A stretch of 64,000 nt of DNA from Betaproteobacteria bacterium UBA5216 (GCA_002412495.1 DHVE01000042.1:10938-74937); one strand, 5' to 3'. Numbered from the stretch's first letter, positions 9,118 through 18,585 are shown. The notes: generated by a model not told the origin, from the sequence alone. A program made the numbers and translations.

Positions 9118-9145
9118 AAAAAGGCAGCCACAAGCTGCCTTTTTT
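9118..9145 (-). terminator. Rho-independent terminator of the atp operon (bidirectional form)
   Basis: The perfect stem GGCAGC / GCTGCC with loop cacaa is flanked by A5 on one side and T6 on the other, 25 bases beyond the atpC stop. On the - strand it gives a G+C hairpin followed by U residues, closing the nine-gene ATP synthase operon before glpD. Confidence 0.9.
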
Positions 9146-9169
9146 GGGTCGACGGCGCGGGCCGCGGGA

Positions 9170-9601
9170 TCAACGTCTCCCGCGTAGTTTGCGTATGGCC
9201 GCCAGTTGCGCGGCCAACATCGCCATTTCCGCTTCGACGGTGGCCACTTCTTGTTTGTCTTGCGCGGTCTTGCGGGACTCTTCGGCTTGCTTCAACGCCG
9301 CGGTCGCCTTGGCTTCGTCGAGGTCTTTGCCACGGATCGCGGTATCCGCCAGCACGGTAACCCGTTTTGGCTGCACTTCCAGTATGCCGCCGGCGACGAA
9401 CACAAATTCTTCGTCCGATTGTCCTGGCACCTTGATGCGTACCGCGCCCGGCTTAATACGCGTTATCAGCGGCGTGTGGCGCGGATAAATGCCCAGCTCG
9501 CCCGCCTCGCCGGGAAGCACGACGAACTCCGCTTCGCCGGAGTAAATCTGCTCCTCGGCGCTGACGACGTCTACGTGCAGGGTGTGTACGGCTTCGGCCA
9601 T
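9170..9601 (-). CDS. atpC: ATP synthase F1 subunit epsilon
   Basis: 143 aa. The N-terminal beta-sandwich starts TLHVDVVSAEEQIYSGEAEF and includes LPGEAGELGIYPRHTPL, the hallmark of the family. The C-terminal helical hairpin (about residues 88-140, rich in Ala, Glu and Lys) is the regulatory inhibitor element. The subunit links gamma to the c-ring and modulates ATP hydrolysis. It is the last gene of the operon, 27 bases after atpD, and is followed by a strong terminator. Confidence 0.97.
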   Translation of the reverse strand: MAEAVHTLHVDVVSAEEQIYSGEAEFVVLPGEAGELGIYPRHTPLITRIKPGAVRIKVPGQSDEEFVFVAGGILEVQPKRVTVLADTAIRGKDLDEAKATAALKQAEESRKTAQDKQEVATVEAEMAMLAAQLAAIRKLRGRR

Positions 9602-9628
9602 GATGATGTTTACTTTTCTGTTCCGCGC

Positions 9629-11029
9629 TTAGTTCATGGTTTTGGCTTTTTCGAAAGCTTCTTCGATACCGCCGACCATGTAGAATGCCTGTTCCGGCAA
9701 GGCATCACATTCGCCGCTGACGATCATCTTGAAACCTTTGATGGTGTCTTTGAGCGACACGTATTTGCCCGGCGAGCCGGTAAACACTTCGGCCACGCTG
9801 AACGGCTGCGACAGGAAGCGCTGAATTTTACGCGCGCGGGACACCGCGAGTTTGTCTTCGGGCGAGAGTTCGTCCATGCCCAGAATCGCAATAATGTCGC
9901 GCAATTCTTTATAACGTTGCAGCGTGGCCTGCACGCCGCGCGCGGTGTTGTAGTGCTCTTCGCCCACCACGTGCGGGTCGAGCTGCCGGCTGCTGGAATC
10001 CAACGGATCGACCGCCGGATAAATGCCCAGCGAAGCGATGTCGCGTGACAACACCACGGTCGAATCCAAATGGCCGAAGGTGGTAGCGGGCGAGGGGTCG
10101 GTCAGATCGTCGGCGGGCACATACACCGCTTGAATCGAGGTGATCGAGCCTACCTTGGTGGAAGTAATACGCTCTTGCAGGCGGCCCATTTCTTCGGCCA
10201 GTGTCGGCTGGTAGCCCACGGCGGAGGGCATACGGCCGAGCAACGCGGACACTTCGGTACCAGCCAGAGTATAACGATAGATGTTGTCGACGAAGAACAG
10301 CACGTCGCGGCCTTCGTCACGGAAGGCTTCGGCCATGGTCAGGCCGGTCAGCGCCACGCGCAGGCGGTTGCCCGGCGGTTCGTTCATCTGGCCGTAAACC
10401 ATCGCGACTTTGGATTTTGAGAGATCCTTGGCATCGACGACGCCGGCTTCCATCATTTCGTGATAGAAGTCGTTGCCTTCGCGTGTGCGCTCACCCACGC
10501 CGGCAAATACCGACAAGCCCGAGTGCGCCTTGGCGATGTTGTTGATGAGTTCCATCATGTTCACGGTTTTGCCCACGCCTGCGCCGCCGAACAGGCCGAC
10601 TTTACCGCCCTTGGCGAACGGACACACCAGGTCAATCACCTTGATGCCGGTTTCCAGCAGGTCGGTCGAGGGGGACAGTTCCTCGAAAGTCGGTGCCTTG
10701 CGGTGAATCGACATCGTCTTTTTGGAATCGACCGTGCCACGCTCGTCAATCGGACGGCCCAGCACATCCATGATGCGCCCGAGGGTGCCCGGACCGACCG
10801 GCACCATGATCGGGCCGCCGCTGTTGGTCACCATCATGCCGCGGCGCAGGCCGTCAGAAGAACCCAGCGCGATGGTGCGCACAACGCCGTCGCCCAATTG
10901 CTGCTGTACTTCGAGCGTCAACTCGGTGCCGTCCATTTTGAGCGCGTCATAAATATGCGGCATTTCATCGCGCGCGAACTCAACGTCGATCACCGCGCCG
11001 ATACACTGAACGATTTTTCCCTGGGCCAT
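9629..11029 (-). CDS. atpD: ATP synthase F1 subunit beta (catalytic)
   Basis: 466 aa. The Walker A motif GGAGVGKT and GERTREGNDFYHEM lie in the central nucleotide-binding domain; LFFVDNIYRYTLAGTEVSAL covers the Walker B strand and the region towards the DELSEED loop, seen as GMDELSPEDKL near residue 395. The first residues (MAQGKIVQCIGAVIDVEFA) are typical of proteobacterial AtpD. It forms the catalytic sites of F1 together with AtpA. It lies between atpG and atpC in the canonical order. Confidence 0.99.
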   Translation of the reverse strand: MAQGKIVQCIGAVIDVEFARDEMPHIYDALKMDGTELTLEVQQQLGDGVVRTIALGSSDGLRRGMMVTNSGGPIMVPVGPGTLGRIMDVLGRPIDERGTVDSKKTMSIHRKAPTFEELSPSTDLLETGIKVIDLVCPFAKGGKVGLFGGAGVGKTVNMMELINNIAKAHSGLSVFAGVGERTREGNDFYHEMMEAGVVDAKDLSKSKVAMVYGQMNEPPGNRLRVALTGLTMAEAFRDEGRDVLFFVDNIYRYTLAGTEVSALLGRMPSAVGYQPTLAEEMGRLQERITSTKVGSITSIQAVYVPADDLTDPSPATTFGHLDSTVVLSRDIASLGIYPAVDPLDSSSRQLDPHVVGEEHYNTARGVQATLQRYKELRDIIAILGMDELSPEDKLAVSRARKIQRFLSQPFSVAEVFTGSPGKYVSLKDTIKGFKMIVSGECDALPEQAFYMVGGIEEAFEKAKTMN

Positions 11030-11083
11030 ATTGGTTCCTAACTAAAATCTGGTTTCTACTGCGATTTGTTCTCGAGCTTGCGT

Positions 11084-11947
11084 TTAGACGGCTGCCGCAC
11101 CGGCAACGATTTCGGACAATTCCTTGGTAATGCCGGCCTGACGCGTCTTGTTGTAGATCAGCGTCAGTTCGTCTATCACCGTGGCCGCGTTATCCGAGGC
11201 GGCTTTCATCGCCACCATGCGCGCGGATTGTTCGGAGGCCATGTTCTCGGTAACCGCTTGATAAATCAGTGCTTCAATGTAGCGTGTTAGCACTTGCTCC
11301 AGCACCACTTTGGCATCCGGTTCGTAGATGTAGTCCCAAGTGCCTTCGGGTGCGCCGAGGGCTTCGCCCGATAGCGGTAGCAACTGCTCCACCGTCGGTT
11401 CCTGCTTCATGGTGTTGACGAAGCGGGTGTTGAAGATCATCAGCCGATCGAAGCGATCCTGCGTGTAACCGTCGAGCATGATCTTTACCGCGCCGATCAT
11501 TTTTTCCATTTGCGGGCGATCACCCAGACCCGTGACATTGGACACAATATTGGCGCCGAGGCGCTGCATAAAGCCCAAGCCTTTATTGCCAATGGCACAC
11601 ACTTCGATTTCTTCGCCTTCGGCTTCCCATTCCTTCATCTTATTCATTGCCAGACGCAGGATGTTGGTATTCAAACCGCCGCAAAGACCTTTGTCCGTGG
11701 TGATAACGATAATGCCGATGCGCTTGACCGAATCGCGCGCCACCAGAAACGGGTGCCGGTACTCCGGATTGGCCTGGCTGATGTGCGCAGCAACGTTGCG
11801 GATTTTTTCCGCATACGGACGCGCGGTGCGCATGCGATCCTGCGCCTTGCGCATCTTGGATGCCGCAACCATTTCCATAGCCTTGGTGATCTTGCGCGTG
11901 TTTTGCACGCTCTTGATCTTGGTGCGGATTTCCTTGGAGCCAGCCAT
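11084..11947 (-). CDS. atpG: ATP synthase F1 subunit gamma
   Basis: 287 aa. The N-terminal coiled-coil helix has EIRTKIKSVQNTRKITKAME, and the C-terminal helix has MKAASDNAATVIDELTLIYN, the PROSITE gamma signature region. These two helices form the rotating central stalk. ITTDKGLCGGLN in the globular middle is also conserved. It is placed between atpA and atpD as expected. Confidence 0.98.
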   Translation of the reverse strand: MAGSKEIRTKIKSVQNTRKITKAMEMVAASKMRKAQDRMRTARPYAEKIRNVAAHISQANPEYRHPFLVARDSVKRIGIIVITTDKGLCGGLNTNILRLAMNKMKEWEAEGEEIEVCAIGNKGLGFMQRLGANIVSNVTGLGDRPQMEKMIGAVKIMLDGYTQDRFDRLMIFNTRFVNTMKQEPTVEQLLPLSGEALGAPEGTWDYIYEPDAKVVLEQVLTRYIEALIYQAVTENMASEQSARMVAMKAASDNAATVIDELTLIYNKTRQAGITKELSEIVAGAAAV

Positions 11948-12007
11948 AGTCTACTTATCGTAAGTAATTGTTTTTAAACAATAATTTAATGCCGATTAGC
12001 ATCAATC

Positions 12008-13549
12008 TTAGTATGAGCCGTTGGCTTTCCAGTCTTTGATTGCTTCGGTGAGCTTGGCTTCGTCGTCCTTGCTCAAATCCTTGGTTTCTTCAATGCGGTT
12101 CACCAAGTCGCCAAATTTGCTCTTGATGTATGCCCGCATGGAGCTTTCCGCAGCCAGCGCTTTTTTCACATCAATGTCGTCGAAGTAACCGCCGCTCACG
12201 CCGAACAGGGTCAGTGACATTTCCCATACTTGCAGTGGCTCGTACTGCGGCTGCTTCATCAACTCGGTGACCATGCGACCACGCTCCAATTGCTTGCGCG
12301 TGGTTTCGTCGAGGTCGGAGGCGAACTGCGCAAACGCCGCGAGTTCACGATATTGCGCGAGCGCGAGACGCACGCCGCCACCGAGTTTTTTGACGATCTT
12401 GGTTTGGGCGGCGCCACCGACACGCGACACCGAAATACCGGCGTTAATCGCGGGGCGGATACCAGCGTTGAACAAGTCGGTCTCCAAAAAGATCTGGCCG
12501 TCGGTGATTGAAATTACGTTGGTCGGCACGAATGCGGTCACGTCGCCGGCCTGGGTTTCAATCACGGGCAGGGCGGTCAATGAACCGGTTTTGCCTTTGA
12601 CGGAGCCCTTGGTGAATTTTTCCACGTATTCTTCGTTGACGCGGGCAGCGCGTTCAAGCAAACGCGAGTGCAAATAAAACACGTCGCCGGGATAGGCTTC
12701 GCGGCCTGGAGGGCGGCGCAACAGCAGCGACACTTGACGATAGGCCCAAGCCTGCTTGGTCAAGTCATCATAAATAATCAGCGCGTCCTGACCGCGATCA
12801 CGGAAATATTCGCCCATTGTGCAGCCGGAGTAGGGCGCAATAAATTGCATTGCGGCAGACTCGGATGCCGTGGCAGCCACCACGATGGTGTAGCCCATGG
12901 CGCCATGTTCTTCGAGCTTGCGAATGACGTTTTTGATCGACGAGGCCTTTTGACCGATGGCGACGTAAATGCAAATCAGGTCTTTGCCTTTTTGATTGAT
13001 GATGGTGTCAATCGCCACTGCGGTCTTGCCGGTTTGACGGTCGCCGATGATCAGCTCGCGCTGACCGCGGCCGACGGGCACCATGGCGTCAATCGACTTC
13101 AAGCCCGTTTGCACTGGTTGCGACACCGATTTACGCTCGATCACGCCCGGCGCGACTTTTTCGATCACGTCAGTCAGTTTGGCATTGACCGGGCCTTTGC
13201 CGTCGATGGGCTGTCCCAGCGAATTCACCACGCGGCCGATCAACTCGGGGCCCACCGGCACTTCAAGAATGCGGCCCGTGGTTTTGACGGTGTCGCCTTC
13301 GGAAATGTGTTCGTATTCACCCAGAATCACCGCGCCCACCGAATCACGCTCAAGGTTCAATGCGAGACCGAACGTATTTTTCGGAAACTCCAGCATCTCG
13401 CCCTGCATCACGTCGGCAAGGCCGTGTATGCGGCAGATTCCGTCGGTCACCGAGATCACGGTGCCCTGGGTGCGCGCTTCGGTCGTGCCGGCGAGATTCT
13501 GGATGCGGCTCTTGATGAGTTCGCTGATTTCAGAAGGATTGAGTTGCAT
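12008..13549 (-). CDS. atpA: ATP synthase F1 subunit alpha
   Basis: 513 aa, the same length as E. coli AtpA. It starts MQLNPSEISELIKSRIQNL, has Walker A GDRQTGKTAVAIDTI near residue 170, and the alpha/beta signature PAINAGISVSRVGGAAQ with the conserved arginine finger near residue 376. It is the non-catalytic nucleotide-binding partner of AtpD. Spacing to atpH is 44 bases and to atpG 60 bases. Confidence 0.99.
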   Translation of the reverse strand: MQLNPSEISELIKSRIQNLAGTTEARTQGTVISVTDGICRIHGLADVMQGEMLEFPKNTFGLALNLERDSVGAVILGEYEHISEGDTVKTTGRILEVPVGPELIGRVVNSLGQPIDGKGPVNAKLTDVIEKVAPGVIERKSVSQPVQTGLKSIDAMVPVGRGQRELIIGDRQTGKTAVAIDTIINQKGKDLICIYVAIGQKASSIKNVIRKLEEHGAMGYTIVVAATASESAAMQFIAPYSGCTMGEYFRDRGQDALIIYDDLTKQAWAYRQVSLLLRRPPGREAYPGDVFYLHSRLLERAARVNEEYVEKFTKGSVKGKTGSLTALPVIETQAGDVTAFVPTNVISITDGQIFLETDLFNAGIRPAINAGISVSRVGGAAQTKIVKKLGGGVRLALAQYRELAAFAQFASDLDETTRKQLERGRMVTELMKQPQYEPLQVWEMSLTLFGVSGGYFDDIDVKKALAAESSMRAYIKSKFGDLVNRIEETKDLSKDDEAKLTEAIKDWKANGSY

Positions 13550-13593
13550 GGTGATTGCTCCGAGTACTACGTATTCGTATCTTAGTGTGTAAC

Positions 13594-14130
13594 TTAATTG
13601 ACCAATGAGGCGGCCATGGCGTCGAGCTTGCCGCGCACGGTTCCATCAATAACTTTATCGCCGACCACGATTTTCACGCCGCCTATCAGCGACGCGTCGG
13701 TTTCGACTTGCGCGGTGACTCTGCGCTGGTATTTCGCTTCGATCCGCGCGACGAGTTGCTTAACCTGCTCATCGTTCATTTTCAGCGCGGAAATAATCTT
13801 CGCTTCCAGTACGCCTTCTTTTTCGCGCTTCAATGCTTCAAAGTGCGAGCGGATCAACGGCATCAAATCGAGGCGATTGTTCTGCACTAACACCTGAACA
13901 AAATTGCGCGCGTCACCGGATAGTTTGTCGCCAACGACGCCCAGCACCAAGCCTTCGAGCTGTTGTGCGCTGACCTTGGGATCGCTGATACAGGCTTGCA
14001 CACGCGAGTCCGCAACGACGCCGTCGATATTGGCGAGGGCGTCAGACCACGCCGCGAGCGCATTGCCTTCGGCGGCCAGTTTGAACACTGCTTCGGCGTA
14101 GGGGCGGGCTATGGTTACGGGTTCAGCCAT
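13594..14130 (-). CDS. atpH: ATP synthase F1 subunit delta
   Basis: 178 aa, the family's usual length. The N-terminal helical domain begins EPVTIARPYAEAVFKLA, and the end contains DASLIGGVKIVVGDKVIDGT, the C-terminal delta signature. It joins the peripheral stalk (b subunits) to the top of F1. Gene order and short spacing to atpF and atpA support the call. Confidence 0.97.
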   Translation of the reverse strand: MAEPVTIARPYAEAVFKLAAEGNALAAWSDALANIDGVVADSRVQACISDPKVSAQQLEGLVLGVVGDKLSGDARNFVQVLVQNNRLDLMPLIRSHFEALKREKEGVLEAKIISALKMNDEQVKQLVARIEAKYQRRVTAQVETDASLIGGVKIVVGDKVIDGTVRGKLDAMAASLVN

Positions 14131-14162
14131 GATTTCTCAAATGACAAATAACAACAGCCTGA

Positions 14163-14633
14163 TTAAAGCTGCTTCTGCACATCGGCAAGAATATCGGCGT
14201 GCGCCTTGGCGTCGACTTCGCGCTTGAGGATTTTTTCCGCACCCGCAACCGCCAGCGTGGCAACTTGCGTGCGCAGCGTTTCCTTGGCGCGCGACACTTC
14301 CTGCTCGATTTCGGATTTGGCGGCTGCTTTTTCGCGGTCACCTTCGGCCTTGGCGGCGTTCTTCGCTTCTTCAATCATCTGGCTGACGCGTTTTTCAGCC
14401 TGGGCGACGATTTCCGTGGCCCGTGCTCGCGCTTGCGCTATGGCGGCCTCCGCTTGCTTGGAGGCGCTATCGAGCGACTTCTTGCCTTCTTCAGCGGCGG
14501 TCAATCCGTCGGCAATTTGTTTCTGGCGGGCCTCGATGGCTTTCACCATCGGCGGCCACACGAACTTGGCGCAGAAAAAAATGAAGACGAAGAACGTGAC
14601 CGCCTGAGCGATCATCGTAACGTTTAGGTTCAT
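14163..14633 (-). CDS. atpF: ATP synthase Fo subunit b
   Basis: 156 aa. One N-terminal membrane helix (about residues 5-27, MIAQAVTFFVFIFFCAKFVW) is followed by a long charged helix rich in Ala, Glu and Lys (about residues 33-150), the dimeric peripheral stalk. The end ADILADVQKQL is standard for proteobacterial AtpF. It lies between atpE and atpH. Confidence 0.97.
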   Translation of the reverse strand: MNLNVTMIAQAVTFFVFIFFCAKFVWPPMVKAIEARQKQIADGLTAAEEGKKSLDSASKQAEAAIAQARARATEIVAQAEKRVSQMIEEAKNAAKAEGDREKAAAKSEIEQEVSRAKETLRTQVATLAVAGAEKILKREVDAKAHADILADVQKQL

Positions 14634-14674
14634 GGGCTTCCCCTGCGGGAACGGTTATTACGACGGGCCAAAGA

Positions 14675-14947
14675 CTACTTCAGGCTGGCGAGCAGCGGAT
14701 TGCCTGTGGCAAACCACAGCGCCAGACCCACGCCGATAATGAACGACGCGTCAATCAGGCCGAGGAGCAGGAACACTTTGGCTTGCAGTTGCGGCATCAG
14801 TTCGGGCTGACGCGCGGCGCCTTCCAGAAAGCGGCTGCACATAATACCCACGCCGATACACGCGCCGGCAGCGCCCAAGCCGATCATCAAGCCGATACCG
14901 ATGCCGGTATATGCCTGAACCATCGCGATCAATTGCATCTTGTCCAT
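14675..14947 (-). CDS. atpE: ATP synthase Fo subunit c (proteolipid)
   Basis: 90 aa from the ATG at 14947; a GTG directly before it (14950) is too close to the AAGGAG ribosome-binding site. Two membrane helices flank the polar loop ARQPEL. Helix 1 has the glycine-rich GLGAAGACIGVG, and helix 2 carries the ion-binding Asp in LLGLIDASFIIGVG. The surroundings of that Asp lack the Na+-type Gln/Ser set, so protons are the likely coupling ion (inference). It forms the rotor ring. Confidence 0.97.
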   Translation of the reverse strand: MDKMQLIAMVQAYTGIGIGLMIGLGAAGACIGVGIMCSRFLEGAARQPELMPQLQAKVFLLLGLIDASFIIGVGLALWFATGNPLLASLK

Positions 14948-14995
14948 CACTCGCTCCTTTAAGAAAATACCAAGAAAAACAAACCGTTATTAAGA

Positions 14996-15805
14996 TCAGT
15001 GCGATTCGTGCGCCATCGCCATGTAAACAATGGTGAGCATCATGAATATGTACGCCTGCAGCGCCACGATCAGGATGTGAAAAATGGCCCAGCCCAGCGC
15101 CAACACGCCGCCGGCCACCGAACCAATCAGACCGGTCGCGGCCCACATCCATAGCAGCATGAAAATGATTTCGCCCGCGTAGATGTTGCCGTAAAGCCGC
15201 AGCGAATGCGACAGCGGTTTGGACACATACTCGACCACGTTGAACAGGAAATTCAGCGGCATCAACAAAATGTTACTGCCGAAAGGCGTGCAGAACAGTT
15301 CGTGGGTCCAGCCGCCGACGCCTTTGACCTTGACGTTATAAAACAGCATCAACGCCCATACTGATAACGCCAGCGCAAAGGTTGTGTTTACGTCGGAGGT
15401 GGGCACCGGCTTCCACTCGTGTTGATGCAGGCCGTGCTCGGTAAACAGCGCGGCGAGATCGACGGGAATGAAATCCATGGCGTTCATCAGGAACACCCAT
15501 ACAAACACCGTCAAGGCGAGTGGCGCGACGAACGCGCGGTTGCCGTGGAAAATGCCTTTTACCTGATCGTCTACAAAATCGAACAACATTTCGACGAAAG
15601 CTTGCCGTTTGTTCGGCACACCGGCGGTTGCACCACGCGCGATCCACCACAAAAATCCGAAACCCACGACGCCCAACACCACCGCCGTAAGCCAGGTATC
15701 CAGATGCAATGTCCAGAACGGGCTATCACCCAGCGAAACCGTGCGATTGGTGAGATGGTGACCGATATAACTGGTCGGGGTGAGTTCTTGTCCTTCGGCG
15801 GCCAT
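14996..15805 (-). CDS. atpB: ATP synthase Fo subunit a
   Basis: 269 aa, strongly hydrophobic, with five or six membrane helices. The conserved SHSLRLYGNIYAGEII in the fourth helix carries the essential Arg facing the c-ring Asp, and ALQAYIFMMLTIVYMAMAHE is the conserved last helix. It forms the proton half-channels. It is the first structural gene after atpI in the operon. Confidence 0.97.
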   Translation of the reverse strand: MAAEGQELTPTSYIGHHLTNRTVSLGDSPFWTLHLDTWLTAVVLGVVGFGFLWWIARGATAGVPNKRQAFVEMLFDFVDDQVKGIFHGNRAFVAPLALTVFVWVFLMNAMDFIPVDLAALFTEHGLHQHEWKPVPTSDVNTTFALALSVWALMLFYNVKVKGVGGWTHELFCTPFGSNILLMPLNFLFNVVEYVSKPLSHSLRLYGNIYAGEIIFMLLWMWAATGLIGSVAGGVLALGWAIFHILIVALQAYIFMMLTIVYMAMAHESH

Positions 15806-15841
15806 CGTGCGGTCTCGCGGTCTCGTTAAACGCTTCTTGAA

Positions 15842-16210
15842 TTATTCTTTAACCAGGATCGCCGCACGGAATACCAGCACCGATACGACGAACGACAAAA
15901 ATAACGCCGGGTGTATGACTTCTTTATAAGTCGTCAACACCCCTCCCAACAACAACACGATCAGAAGGATACGCGCCCCCTCCGCCCGGAAAAGCGTGCG
16001 CAGGGTGTTCCCTGCTGTTCTTATACCGCCGCCCGAAATCAACAGGGCATAAGCCAAGTCCGCGATCTGGTTAATACTACCGCCAAGAACCGCAGATACC
16101 GCGCCGTGCCAGCCGCTCCAGAATCCGGCACCTGCCGCGATTACCACTGTGGCGATGATTTGCCAGCGGAGCACAGTGCGTATGGGTTTGCTCGTTATCT
16201 TAACCAGCAT
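15842..16210 (-). CDS. atpI: ATP synthase protein I (assembly/accessory membrane protein)
   Basis: 122 aa with about four hydrophobic segments and the short Gly-rich stretch AVLGGSINQIADLAYAL, as in proteobacterial AtpI. Its role is accessory (c-ring assembly and Mg/Ca handling have been proposed for the family) and it is poorly conserved, so the call leans on its position as first gene of the operon, 36 bases upstream of atpB. A promoter lies 41-70 bases before its start. Confidence 0.88.
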   Translation of the reverse strand: MLVKITSKPIRTVLRWQIIATVVIAAGAGFWSGWHGAVSAVLGGSINQIADLAYALLISGGGIRTAGNTLRTLFRAEGARILLIVLLLGGVLTTYKEVIHPALFLSFVVSVLVFRAAILVKE

Positions 16211-16250
16211 CGTGGTTCAACATCTGGAAAGTCATCGAGCGAACTCTTTG

Positions 16251-16280
16251 ATTGTACTTGCTTTTGTAGTACCGGGTCAA
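16251..16280 (-). promoter_or_regulatory. Sigma-70 promoter of the atp operon
   Basis: On the - strand TTGACC (16275-16280) and TACAAT (16251-16256) are separated by 18 bases, a near-consensus sigma-70 promoter about 40 bases upstream of the atpI start. It lies in the only gap between parB and atpI, so the ATP synthase genes can be transcribed independently of the par block. Confidence 0.7.
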
Positions 16281-16304
16281 ACCTTGTGCGGTGCAATATT
16301 GTTA

Positions 16305-17165
16305 TTACCGCTTGAGTTTTTCGATCAGCACATCGAGTTGCTCAAGGTTGCGGTACTCCATGATCAGAATGCCGCGTCCCTTGCCCTTTTGTTTAATCCT
16401 TACTGACGTACCGAGCTTTTGCGCGAGTTCTTCCTGCAAGCGTTCGACGTCGCGGTCCACGGTGCGGGGTGTGCGTGGCTTTGGCCGGGACACCAATTCA
16501 CCGACGCGTTTTTCGACGTCGCGCACCGACATGCCCTTGGCAGCTATCTCGTTCGCCAGTTCCACCTGACGCAGCGCTGGCAAGGCGAGTAACGCACGCG
16601 CGTGCCCCATGTCGATCGCGCCGCCCGCGAGCAGATCCCGCACCGGGGGGGCCAGCTCCAGGAGCCTGAGCAAATTTGTGACGGCAGTGCGTGAGCGGCC
16701 GAGGGCTTCGGCGGCGCTTTGGTGTGTCAATCCGAATTCGTTGGTCAGCCGCTGGATGCCGATCGCCTGTTCCAGCGGGTTCAGGTCTTCACGCTGGATG
16801 TTTTCGATAAGCGCCACCGATAGCGCCTGATGGTCGGGAATATCCCGTATAACCACTGGCACGCTTTGCAAGCCCGCCATGCGTGACGCGCGCCAGCGGC
16901 GTTCGCCAGCGATGATTTCGTATTGGTTTTCGCCCACCGGGCGGACGAGTATCGGCTGGATTACGCCTTGCGATTTGATGGACTCGGCGAGCTCCTTCAG
17001 TGCGTCCTGTTCCATGCGCGTGCGCGGTTGATATTTGCCCGGCTGCAGTTGATCCACCGGCAATTCGCGCGGTGTCTCGTTGGTCGCGGCCGCGGGTATT
17101 ACGGCGGGTTCATCTCCGCCGAGCAGCGCGTCAAGGCCGCGCCCCAGTCCTTTAAGTTTTGCCAT
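16305..17165 (-). CDS. parB: Chromosome-partitioning protein ParB
   Basis: 286 aa. The start MAKLKGLGRGLDALLGG is typical of chromosomal ParB. The CTP-binding/ParB-N domain has QPRTRMEQDALKELAESIKS and the arginine patch GERRWRASRMAG. The HTH (about residues 130-180) reads LTHQSAAEALGRSRTAVTNL and recognises parS. The C-terminal part is the dimerisation domain. It is followed by a 90-base gap to atpI and preceded by parA with a 5-base gap. Two parS sites are present upstream in the same block. Confidence 0.98.
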   Translation of the reverse strand: MAKLKGLGRGLDALLGGDEPAVIPAAATNETPRELPVDQLQPGKYQPRTRMEQDALKELAESIKSQGVIQPILVRPVGENQYEIIAGERRWRASRMAGLQSVPVVIRDIPDHQALSVALIENIQREDLNPLEQAIGIQRLTNEFGLTHQSAAEALGRSRTAVTNLLRLLELAPPVRDLLAGGAIDMGHARALLALPALRQVELANEIAAKGMSVRDVEKRVGELVSRPKPRTPRTVDRDVERLQEELAQKLGTSVRIKQKGKGRGILIMEYRNLEQLDVLIEKLKR

Positions 17166-17170
17166 GATTT

Positions 17171-17956
17171 CTACAACACTGCAGCGGCGACGGGGTGATG
17201 TCGGTTGAGCATTTCGCCGGCAAGCGCGATATACGCCTGCGCGCCCTTGGAGGCACGGTCAAAATGCATGACAGGCAATCCGTGGCTGGGCGCTTCCGCC
17301 AGACGAATATTGCGCGGAATAACCGTTCGATAGACCTTGTCGCCGAAATGATCGACCAACTGCTGCGACACCTGCTGCGCCAGGGTATTGCGCGGGTCGA
17401 ACATGGTGCGCAACAAGCCTTCGATTTCCAAAGCGGGATTCAGGTGCGCGCGAACCTTTTTTACGGTTTGCACCAGATCCGAAAGCCCCTCCAACGCATA
17501 GTATTCGCACTGCATCGGGATCATCACCGCGTGTGCCGCGGTCAAGCCATTGACCGTCAGCAAATTGAGGGCGGGCGGGCAATCAATCAGCACAAAGTCG
17601 TATTCATCCGCGTGTAGGGCAAGTGCGTCTTTCAAGCGTGTCTCGCGCTGCGCCATGTCGACCATTTCTACTTCGGCGCCCGCCAGTTCGCGATTCGCGG
17701 GCACGACGTCATACGCGGCGTTACCGGAAGGCACGCGGACGTCCGCGAGTTTTTTTTCGCCGAGCAAGATTTGGTACACGGTGGCCGTCAGCGAGCGTTT
17801 GTCGATGCCGCTACCCATGGTCGCGTTGCCTTGCGGATCGAGGTCGACCAGCAGCACGCGTTGTTTGGCCTCGGCGAGACTTGCCGCAAGATTCACGCCG
17901 GTGGTCGTTTTGCCGACGCCGCCCTTTTGGTTGGTAATTGCCAGTATGCGCGCCAT
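17171..17956 (-). CDS. parA: Chromosome-partitioning ATPase ParA (Soj type)
   Basis: 261 aa. The deviant Walker A motif ITNQKGGVGKTTTGVNLAAS and the Walker A' DLDPQGNATMGSG mark the ParA/MinD family; DFVLIDCPPALNLLTVNGL is the Walker B region. It lacks the N-terminal HTH of plasmid type Ia ParA, as chromosomal proteins do. It works with ParB to segregate the origin. It starts 5 bases after rsmG and is closely linked to parB. Confidence 0.98.
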   Translation of the reverse strand: MARILAITNQKGGVGKTTTGVNLAASLAEAKQRVLLVDLDPQGNATMGSGIDKRSLTATVYQILLGEKKLADVRVPSGNAAYDVVPANRELAGAEVEMVDMAQRETRLKDALALHADEYDFVLIDCPPALNLLTVNGLTAAHAVMIPMQCEYYALEGLSDLVQTVKKVRAHLNPALEIEGLLRTMFDPRNTLAQQVSQQLVDHFGDKVYRTVIPRNIRLAEAPSHGLPVMHFDRASKGAQAYIALAGEMLNRHHPVAAAVL

Positions 17957-17961
17957 GATGG

Positions 17962-18585
17962 TTACGCCGCCTTCAGAAAAACGAGGTGCCGCTCGGCATC
18001 CAGGCCGGGCACGGCAAGCGGCGTCACGCCGCTGAGTTTGAAACCGCCTTTAAGCTTCGCGATTTCGCCAACAGGATGCACGCCTTTCATCGCAATCATC
18101 ACACCCTCGGGTGCGACCAGCCGGCCAGCTTGTTCTACAAATGTCGGCAAATCCGAAAAGGCCCGCGAAATAACAATACTGAATAATTGATTGGATGCAA
18201 ATTTTTCGACGCGCTCGCAAATAACCGTGGTGTTGCCCAAGTGAAGCTCGATGATGGCCTGATGCAGGAAAGCCGCTTTCTTTTGATTGCTGTCCAGTAA
18301 AGTCACTTGCATGTCCGGCAAGGCGAGGGCCAGTGGGATACCCGGTAACCCGGCGCCGCTACCCACATCGAGGAGCGTTTTGGCGCTGGCGACATGGGGC
18401 ACGACCGCCAAGCTATCGAGCAAATGGTGCGTGAGCATTTTGTCGGCATCACGCAAGGCAGTGAGATTGTAGACCTTGTTCCATTTTTGCACCAAGGCCA
18501 CGTAATCGAGCAGCTTTTCCTGCATTTCAGGCGGCAATTCCAGATTCAGCCGTGCGAGACCAGCGGCCAGGGTTTGCGCGTTCAT
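17962..18585 (-). CDS. rsmG: 16S rRNA (guanine527-N7)-methyltransferase
   Basis: 207 aa from the ATG at 18585, which overlaps the mnmG stop by 4 bases. The frame stays open far upstream to 19026, but that extension runs antisense-like through mnmG in another frame and has no family similarity. The SAM-binding motif LLDVGSGAGLPGIPLALALP is diagnostic, and WNKVYNLTALRDADKMLTHH precedes it as in GidB. It methylates G527 of 16S rRNA; loss gives low-level streptomycin resistance in other bacteria. The order mnmG-rsmG-parA-parB is canonical. Confidence 0.97.
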   Translation of the reverse strand: MNAQTLAAGLARLNLELPPEMQEKLLDYVALVQKWNKVYNLTALRDADKMLTHHLLDSLAVVPHVASAKTLLDVGSGAGLPGIPLALALPDMQVTLLDSNQKKAAFLHQAIIELHLGNTTVICERVEKFASNQLFSIVISRAFSDLPTFVEQAGRLVAPEGVMIAMKGVHPVGEIAKLKGGFKLSGVTPLAVPGLDAERHLVFLKAA